A stretch of DNA of 5,111 bases. Source: an uncultured Chlorobiota bacterium. GTDB taxonomy: Bacteria; Bacteroidota; Bacteroidia; Bacteroidales; JAADGE01. A program made the position numbers and the translations under genes. Below the pieces are notes generated by a model, which saw only the letters and a program-made list of their open reading frames with translations, was not told the origin of the DNA and did no database searches. Numbering within the stretch: the stretch's first letter is position 1; each line of letters starts with the position of its first letter. The DNA lies in NCBI GenBank assembly GCA_947311125.1, contig CAMZKI010000124.1, positions 1 to 5,111 on the forward strand, given 5' to 3'. Shown here one piece after another: positions 1-5,111 of the stretch.

Positions 1-2523
1 TTGCTTTTCGTCTTTTTCATTATTTATATTCGACATACAGGTATTTACATATTTTTTTAATTCAGGAATGAGATATGAAAGTTTATAATTATTTTGACTT
101 TTGAGCATATCGATTTTAAAGTAATATTTTTCGTAATTATTATCTTTAAATTGTGCTACCGCTAATGCTTCATATGCCCATCTTGATGTCATTAAATCTC
201 CTATAACGGGAACTTCTTTATATGATGTAAAGTTTTTGTGTAATTTTGTAAAGTCAACTATAGCTCCGCTGAATAAAAGTTGCGGAACTAAAATGAATGG
301 TATTATTATGTAAATTGTTACTACAGAGTCAAAAGTTGCGGAGATATTCAGTCCGAGAATATTTGCAAATGCTGCGGTTGTGAACAAAACAGCCCAATAG
401 GTCAGTGTCATTCCGTGAATTTCAAGGATAAAATTTCCTACTATTATAAATGAAAGGGTTTGGATTGCCGAAATGAAAAAAAGGACTGTAATTTTTGAAT
501 TTAGGTAACTTAACTTGCTTAAATTCAGGAATTTCTCCCTGTTTAGAATTTTCTTATCCTTTATTATTTCTTCTGCACTTAATGTCATCCCGAAAAATAA
601 TGCAACTGTAACAGCCATAAAAATATAGGCAATTAAATTAACATTTTCGGCAAAAATATATGCATCAGGATTTGTTTCGGTTCCGCTTATATATTTTGTA
701 AAATAACCGAGAATTACGGCTAAAACAGGGGCTTCTGCAAATGTTATGAGCAAATATTGCTTATTGGTAAGTTTTGATTTTATATTTCTTGCTGCAAAAA
801 TAAGGAATTGTTTAAAACGAGAAGGTGTTTTGAAGTGATTTTCAGGCAGTTTCACTTTATCTGTTTCTTCAATCGTGCTTGCTTTTATTTTCGGTTCAAT
901 TTCTTTTTTGAATTTCTGATACCATTCTTCAGAATTAATTTTTCTGACCTTAGTTACTTTTCCGTATTCATCAACCACTTTTGCTTCAAGGATTTCTAAG
1001 GGCTGTTGGGCATCAACGTTTCCGCAGCAAGCACAACCTGCTTCTTCCGGATTCACGTAATTTGCCGATTTTTTGAAATAAGTGAGAGCTTCAACGGGAT
1101 TTCCGTAATAAACGGGATGTCCGCCTTTATCCATCATTAACAAACTGTCAAATAATTTAAATATATCAGAAGAAGGCTGGTGTATATTTACTAAAACAAG
1201 TTTGTTTTTTAATGCTTGTTCTTTCAGCAAGTTCATAACCATATCAGAATCCATTGACGATAAGCCTGATGTAGGTTCGTCAACTATTAAAATTGCAGGT
1301 TCTCTTATGAGTTCAAGTGCAATATTCAGTCTCTTTCTTTGTCCGCCGCTGATGAATTTATTTACAGGACTTCCGACGGTTAAGTCTTTGACTTCATATA
1401 AGTCTAAATCTGTTAAAATTTTATTAACGGCATTTTTTATTTGTTCTTTTGTAAAGTTGCTGAAGCATAGTTTTGCATTATAATATAAGTTTTGATAAAC
1501 GGTAAGTTCTTCTATAAGCAGGTCGTCTTGAGGAACAAAGCCTATTATACCTTTAAGTTTTTCTTTATCTTTATGAAGGTTGTAACCGTTAATTGTTATT
1601 TTTCCGCCGTGCAAAGGAAATGTTCCGTTAAGGACATTCAGCAGGGTAGATTTTCCGACACCGCTTCCTCCCATAATGCCCAACATTTTGCCGGAATATT
1701 CAATAAAACTGAATTTATGTATGCCGTTATTTGAGTTGCTGTAATAAAATTCAATATCTTCGGCTTTCAGTATAACCTTTGAGCTTGTGTCTTCATCAAG
1801 AAAACGACTTACTATATCGCTGTAATATATATTACTGATTTTTTGATTTTTTATGACTGCTCCGCTGTCAAAAATATAGAGACGTTTAGGGTTTATATTC
1901 TGACTGTTGAGAAACAGGCTGTCGTTCCCGTAATATTGCAGAATATATGTTTTAGTGCTTTCTAACCGTAAAATTATGAGTTCCCCGTCAAGATTTTCGG
2001 TATGTTTATGCTTAAATTCTTTTTGGGAATTTTCTTTTTCGGAATTTATAATTATAACGTTTGATTTATCTTTAAACTTATTGATATTATGCGTAGCAAG
2101 ATTGAATAATTGACTGAATTCAAGTTCTGAAATATTGAAAATATCTGATACTGTTTTTACGAAATCAAGCTCTTTATCGGTAATTGTTTCGTCTTGATTA
2201 ATGAATTCCAATAACCTGATAAGAACAACTATTTTTTCTTTTTGTTGAAGTTGCTCGTTTATTTCACTGCATATTTTCAGAACTTTTACGGAGTTGAGAG
2301 ATGTTTGTTTTCTTACTTTTCTGTTATCGTCTTTTTTGACGTGGTGGTGCAGCTTAACGTATTCATCAAAGAGATTAAGGTATATTTTGCTGTATTCTTG
2401 GTTAAGTACTACATCAAGATACGACTTGACAACGGTTCTTGCTTTTTCGGAAACTTTTTCGGCATCAGCATTTGCAATAATTGCAAACAGCCTCATTAAT
2501 GCTTTTAGTATTGATTCGTTCAT
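1..2523 (-). CDS. Fused ABC transporter (TerB-like N-terminus, ABCG-type ATPase, ABC-2 permease), 3' end outside window
   Basis: Probable ABCG-type half transporter with ATPase and permease in one chain, acting in the inner membrane; substrate unknown, export likely for this class. The frame is open for 841 codons from ATG 2523 to the window edge. An in-frame TAA at 2530-2532 rules out an earlier start. Residues 1-145 are helical and resemble TerB-like domains (INQDETITDKEL near 108-119). Residues 150-240 are beta-rich and end in a YYSDIVSRF stretch, possibly a degenerate FHA-like fold. ATPase: Walker A GGSGVGKS (285-292), Q-loop Gln332, signature ISGGQ (391-395), Walker B ILIVDE (411-416), H-switch His448 in IHQPSSDIF, typical of ABCG. 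A CACCG cluster (497-501) lies in the linker. Hydrophobic segments near 590-606, 628-646, 682-700, 706-722 and 736-756 form the permease, with the ABCG-like GMTLSAEEI at 645-653. After them comes a long hydrophilic loop; the last membrane segment should lie outside. All nucleotide-binding motifs are intact. Probably co-transcribed with the symporter upstream. Confidence 0.9.
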   Translation of the reverse strand, partial: MNESILKALMRLFAIIANADAEKVSEKARTVVKSYLDVVLNQEYSKIYLNLFDEYVKLHHHVKKDDNRKVRKQTSLNSVKVLKICSEINEQLQQKEKIVVLIRLLEFINQDETITDKELDFVKTVSDIFNISELEFSQLFNLATHNINKFKDKSNVIIINSEKENSQKEFKHKHTENLDGELIILRLESTKTYILQYYGNDSLFLNSQNINPKRLYIFDSGAVIKNQKISNIYYSDIVSRFLDEDTSSKVILKAEDIEFYYSNSNNGIHKFSFIEYSGKMLGIMGGSGVGKSTLLNVLNGTFPLHGGKITINGYNLHKDKEKLKGIIGFVPQDDLLIEELTVYQNLYYNAKLCFSNFTKEQIKNAVNKILTDLDLYEVKDLTVGSPVNKFISGGQRKRLNIALELIREPAILIVDEPTSGLSSMDSDMVMNLLKEQALKNKLVLVNIHQPSSDIFKLFDSLLMMDKGGHPVYYGNPVEALTYFKKSANYVNPEEAGCACCGNVDAQQPLEILEAKVVDEYGKVTKVRKINSEEWYQKFKKEIEPKIKASTIEETDKVKLPENHFKTPSRFKQFLIFAARNIKSKLTNKQYLLITFAEAPVLAVILGYFTKYISGTETNPDAYIFAENVNLIAYIFMAVTVALFFGMTLSAEEIIKDKKILNREKFLNLSKLSYLNSKITVLFFISAIQTLSFIIVGNFILEIHGMTLTYWAVLFTTAAFANILGLNISATFDSVVTIYIIIPFILVPQLLFSGAIVDFTKLHKNFTSYKEVPVIGDLMTSRWAYEALAVAQFKDNNYEKYYFKIDMLKSQNNYKLSYLIPELKKYVNTCMSNINNEKDEKQ

Positions 2524-2538
2524 AGTGTTTTAAAGTTT

Positions 2539-3969
2539 TCAGACTTTTAATTTTTCTCCTTCTGATTTTGCTATAATAACGGCTCCGCAGCTATCGCTCC
2601 AGACGTTTACGGAAGTTCTGAACATATCTAAAATTCTGTCGACAGGCAAAATTAACGCAATTCCTGCAAGAGGCAAATCTACGGCGGTAAGAATTATTGA
2701 TATCATAATTAACCCTGCCATAGGAACGGCGGCAGCCCCTACGGATGCTAATAATGCTGTTATTACTATTACTATTTGTTCTGTTACGGTAAGGTCGTAA
2801 CCGTATGCTTGTGCTATGAACAGAGCGGCAACAGCTTCGTAAAGAGCAGTCCCGTCCATATTGACGGTAGCCCCGAGAGGCAGTGTAAAGCCTGAAACTT
2901 TATTTGAAACTCCCGAGTTATTTTCTACAGATTCCATTGTGAGAGAGAGTGTTGCTCCGGAAGATGAAGTTGAAAATGCAGTAAGAAGTGCTGCCTGCAT
3001 AGCTTTAAGATGTGCAAAAGGTTTTACTTTTGCTATAAATTTTAAGAACAGAGGTAATACTACGAAAGCATGAAATGCGAGAGCTGCCAATACTGTTAAG
3101 GAATATATCCCCAATACATGCATAAGGTTTATGAGGCGGTCTGATTGATCGGCAACGGTTTTCGCAACTAAACCGAATACGCCGAAGGGAGTAAGTTTTA
3201 TGATAAATGTTGTTATTTTCATCATAACTTCAAAACCGGCATTAAACAAATCCGTTAATACAATTCTTGATTTAGAGCTTATTTTTGTTATAAAAAAGCC
3301 GAATAATATTGCAAAAAATATTATTGAAAGCATCTGATTTTGTGTAAATGCCACAAAAATATTTTCAGGAATAATATTTAGTAAAGTGTCACTGAAACTG
3401 TGCTGACTTACCGATGGTATGTCTGATACATCTATAAAACTTTTATCAATACCTTTTCCCGGTTTAATGATATTTACAAAAAACAAACCTGTTAATATTG
3501 CTGCCGTGCTTGTCATCAGATAATACAGAATTGTTTTAAGACCAAGTCTTCCCAGATTTCCTGCGGAACCTATATTTGCAATTCCGGAAATTATTGACAT
3601 TAAAATCAACGGAATTATTATCATTTTTAATGCTTTCAAAAAAACAGTACCCATCCATGAAATATATTTTATTTCAGGGTTGTAGAGGGTGTATTTCAGA
3701 ATAATGTTTTTCTGTTCAAGAGACAGCTTAAGGTCGGATTTAGCAGTTATAAGCCTTATAATTTCATTTTCAGAGACAGCTTCTTTTCCTATCAGATTTT
3801 CTATTGTAAGTATTTGTATATTTGAAAACCGGATGTTTTCTTCGTTTGATGTAATTTTCTTATATGCATTTAAGTCAACTTTGTATTGATTCGGAAATGA
3901 TATGCCGTAAATAACTGCTAAAATAATTGCAATAAGTATCTGCCAATGAAGTGCAAATTTTTTTTTCAT
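2539..3969 (-). CDS. Dicarboxylate/amino acid:cation symporter (DAACS/SLC1 family)
   Basis: Inner-membrane secondary transporter that takes up an acidic amino acid or C4-dicarboxylate together with Na+ or H+. The family is clear from the C-terminal transport core. The HP1 serine stretch STSSSGAT is at 333-340, NMDGT in TM7 at 370-374, HP2 around 395-430, and DMFRTSVNVWSD in TM8 at 448-459. By alignment to archaeal GltPh from memory, Asp448, Arg451, Thr452, Asn455 and Asp459 match the substrate and cation residues Asp394, Arg397, Thr398, Asn401 and Asp405. Arg451 favours a substrate with a side-chain carboxylate such as glutamate or aspartate. At 476 residues it is longer than the usual 410-440. 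The excess is a hydrophilic segment between TM1 (8-26) and TM2 (from about 105). The usual Pro after HP1 (TLP) is Ser342. The start is ATG with A-rich sequence upstream and no Shine-Dalgarno motif. The stop is 15 bases before the ABC gene. The exact substrate is not determined, so no gltP or dctA symbol is given. Confidence 0.95.
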   Translation of the reverse strand: MKKKFALHWQILIAIILAVIYGISFPNQYKVDLNAYKKITSNEENIRFSNIQILTIENLIGKEAVSENEIIRLITAKSDLKLSLEQKNIILKYTLYNPEIKYISWMGTVFLKALKMIIIPLILMSIISGIANIGSAGNLGRLGLKTILYYLMTSTAAILTGLFFVNIIKPGKGIDKSFIDVSDIPSVSQHSFSDTLLNIIPENIFVAFTQNQMLSIIFFAILFGFFITKISSKSRIVLTDLFNAGFEVMMKITTFIIKLTPFGVFGLVAKTVADQSDRLINLMHVLGIYSLTVLAALAFHAFVVLPLFLKFIAKVKPFAHLKAMQAALLTAFSTSSSGATLSLTMESVENNSGVSNKVSGFTLPLGATVNMDGTALYEAVAALFIAQAYGYDLTVTEQIVIVITALLASVGAAAVPMAGLIMISIILTAVDLPLAGIALILPVDRILDMFRTSVNVWSDSCGAVIIAKSEGEKLKV

Positions 3970-4217
3970 ACGTTTATTTTAATGACTTAAAAATTGCATA
4001 GCCGCATTCGTTTTGTATTCTGTTTATACAAGAAATCAGCTGTTTGTTTTTATATTAAATAAATGTGCTGTTCCCTGTTTCAGAATATTATGTAAAATTA
4101 AAAAAAATATTGTTTTAAAGAATATAATTTTTCAGACTTTGAAAGTTTTTATTATTTTTACAAATTAAGATATTAAAATCTGTTTTACCTGTAGAAAATG
4201 TATTTTTTACGTTTATT
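3970..4217. promoter_or_regulatory. Divergent intergenic spacer expected to carry promoters for the symporter and lipoprotein genes
   Basis: These 248 bases lie between two divergent start codons, so both upstream promoters should be here. The sequence is very AT-rich, with runs of A and T and no open frame of note. I looked on both strands for the Bacteroidota pattern (TTTG near -33 and TAnnTTTG near -7). TTTG appears on the plus strand at 4138-4141, and on the minus strand TTAATTTG at 4160-4167 differs from TAnnTTTG at one base. Neither has a convincing partner at the right spacing. No strong hairpin, riboswitch or long inverted repeat is visible. A 9-base direct repeat, ACGTTTATT, abuts each start codon (3970-3978 and 4209-4217). 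The presence of promoters is inferred from gene orientation and not from a recognised motif. Confidence 0.5.
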
Positions 4218-4709
4218 ATGAGTTTTTTGAAAAATAAAATTTACGTAATTTTTGTTTTGTTGCTCTTAATTATCACTCAGAGTTGTGATAAAAAAGTCAT
4301 TAATCCAGAGAATATTATTGAGGTAAGAATTGATGGTAACATACAAAACGCAGTAACAGAAAATATTAAAATAAATAAGGGTATTTCGGAAATTTCATTT
4401 AAAATTTGTGAAAACAATAATGTTTCGGGAATAATTATTGTTAAAATTAACGGTAATAAGAACGGAGAATATTTTCAGACATTTGATTATAAAACAGGTG
4501 TTGTAAATTCGGAATGCAGTTTGAGTTATATAATTTCTGATACCAAAGAAAACATTTATTTAATTTCTTATGAAGGAAAAGTTGTTATTTCAGATATTGA
4601 TACCGGGAATAATTTAATAAGCGGAACTTACAGTTTTAAAGTAAATTCTGACAAAAGGGCAGAGAAGGATATTTTTTTCTGCGGAATGTTTGAAAGAGTG
4701 TCTTTTTAA
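4218..4709 (+). CDS. Small predicted lipoprotein of unknown function
   Basis: Exported lipoprotein of 163 residues with no assigned function. The N-terminus is a clear type II signal: Lys5 and Lys7, a hydrophobic core at 8-19, then ITQSC with the predicted lipidated Cys23. The -1 Ser is common in Bacteroidota lipoproteins. The mature protein begins CDKK and has about 140 residues, with alternating short hydrophobic and polar stretches that suggest a beta-sandwich. Three further cysteines are at 64, 100 and 155. The C-terminal pattern around 120-142 (GKVVISDID, then ISGTYSFKV) followed by CGMFERVSF recalls small Bacteroidota lipoproteins of the DUF6252 type, where G-x-I-x-I, then isGtFsF, then G-x-F occur in order. 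This is a resemblance from memory only. ATG 4218 is the only ATG in this frame after an upstream stop at 4140-4142. It is divergent from the symporter gene and convergent with lolD, so it is probably monocistronic. An outer-membrane location is likely but not shown. Confidence 0.85.
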   Translation: MSFLKNKIYVIFVLLLLIITQSCDKKVINPENIIEVRIDGNIQNAVTENIKINKGISEISFKICENNNVSGIIIVKINGNKNGEYFQTFDYKTGVVNSECSLSYIISDTKENIYLISYEGKVVISDIDTGNNLISGTYSFKVNSDKRAEKDIFFCGMFERVSF

Positions 4710-4715
4710 ACAAGC

Positions 4716-5111
4716 TTATATTTCTGTTCTGCCGTCTTTTAATTTTATAATCCTGTCGGACATTTGAGCAAGTTCATTGTTGTGAGTAACAATCACAAAT
4801 GTTTGTTCATATCTATCTCTCAAAGAAAAGAAAAGCTGATGAAGAGCTTTTTTATTTTCAGTATCAAGATTTCCGGAAGGCTCATCGGCAAGGATAATTG
4901 AAGGGTTATTAATTAATGCTCTGGCAACGGCTACTCTTTGTTGTTCTCCGCCTGACATTTCGCCCGGCTTATGTAATGTCCTTTCGGAAAGGTTAAGGAA
5001 TTCTAATAATTCTTCTGCACGCTTAAAGGCTTCTTTCTTATTTGCTCCTTTAATGAAAGCAGGCATACAAATATTCTCAATTGCGGTAAATTCAGGTAAA
5101 AGGTGATGAAA
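4716..5111 (-). CDS. lolD: Lipoprotein-releasing ABC transporter ATP-binding protein LolD, 5' part outside window
   Basis: ATPase of the LolCDE-type complex that extracts lipoproteins from the outer leaflet of the inner membrane for delivery to the outer membrane. Only the last 131 residues are visible. The frame runs open to the right edge, so the Met at 5064-5066 is internal. The preceding codons read FHHLLPEFTAIEN, which follows the Q-loop in LolD proteins. Visible motifs, numbered from the window edge, are the signature MSGGEQQ (52-58), Walker B IILADE (72-77), the D-loop SGNLD (79-83) and the H-switch His110 in VTHN. FHHLLPEF together with ADEPSGNLD is characteristic of LolD among the MacB/LolD/FtsE group. 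Walker A and the Q-loop, about 85-90 residues, lie outside. The C-terminus (IIKLKDGRTEI) is normal. The stop lies six bases from the stop of the convergent lipoprotein gene. A MacB-like or other antimicrobial-peptide exporter ATPase is the alternative, but less likely. Confidence 0.9.
   Translation of the reverse strand, partial: FHHLLPEFTAIENICMPAFIKGANKKEAFKRAEELLEFLNLSERTLHKPGEMSGGEQQRVAVARALINNPSIILADEPSGNLDTENKKALHQLFFSLRDRYEQTFVIVTHNNELAQMSDRIIKLKDGRTEI

Noticed and set aside
808..2533. Several short plus-strand open frames (808-999, 1202-1483, 1492-1734, 2242-2499, 2294-2533)
   Set aside because: They lie antisense to the continuous ABC transporter frame, have Phe/Ser-rich low-complexity translations and show no domain motif. 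The minus-strand frame explains the sequence fully.
2861..3889. Plus-strand open frames at 2861-3073 and 3689-3889
   Set aside because: Antisense shadows of the symporter gene, whose family motifs confirm the minus-strand reading.
4134..4147. Short palindrome around ACTTTGAAAGT in the spacer
   Set aside because: The two arms are separated by a single base, giving no usable hairpin loop, and no T-tract follows as in a terminator. As an operator it would be indistinguishable from chance in AT-rich sequence.
3970..4217. Bacteroidota-type promoter in the divergent spacer
   Set aside because: Isolated TTTG elements and one near-match to TAnnTTTG exist, but no pair has the expected spacing on either strand, so no promoter position is called.
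3970..4217. Insertion-element remnant bounded by the 9-base direct repeat
   Set aside because: No transposase fragment or terminal inverted repeats lie between the copies, and the spacer looks like ordinary AT-rich intergenic DNA.
5064..5066. Met codon as the start of lolD, giving a 116-residue protein
   Set aside because: The 15 codons upstream are open and encode conserved LolD sequence (FHHLLPEFTAIEN), and a start here would lack Walker A. The gene continues past the window edge.

Overview
This AT-rich window most likely comes from a member of the Bacteroidota, probably a Bacteroidales-like lineage. The assignment rests on four things: a LolD of the Bacteroidota type, a large fused TerB-like/ABCG-type transporter of a kind I associate with that phylum, a lipoprotein signal ending in Ser-Cys, and start codons preceded by A/T-rich sequence with no Shine-Dalgarno motif. 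I ran no database search, so all family names come from motif recognition.

Layout from left to right. Positions 1-2523 (minus strand) hold the first 841 codons of a fused ABC transporter whose 3' end lies outside the window. It has a helical TerB-like N-terminus, a small beta-rich domain, a complete ABCG-type ATPase and an ABC-2 permease domain. Fifteen bases upstream of its start is the stop of a complete dicarboxylate/amino acid:cation symporter (2539-3969, minus), so the two probably form one transcription unit. A 248-base AT-rich spacer (3970-4217) separates the symporter from a divergent small lipoprotein gene (4218-4709, plus). Six bases after the lipoprotein stop is the stop of a convergent lolD (4716 to beyond 5111, minus), which is missing its 5' part.

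The content is mostly envelope and transport. The symporter would import acidic amino acids or C4-dicarboxylates with a cation. The downstream ABC protein resembles multidomain ABCG-like exporters of unknown substrate. LolD powers lipoprotein release from the inner membrane, and its convergent neighbour encodes a lipoprotein, though nothing ties the two functionally. I see no RNA gene, CRISPR array, insertion sequence or phage gene, and no clearly new system. The points most worth a second look are the multidomain N-terminus and cysteine cluster of the ABC protein, the extra hydrophilic segment of about 65 residues in the symporter, and the substitution in the symporter's HP1 loop.
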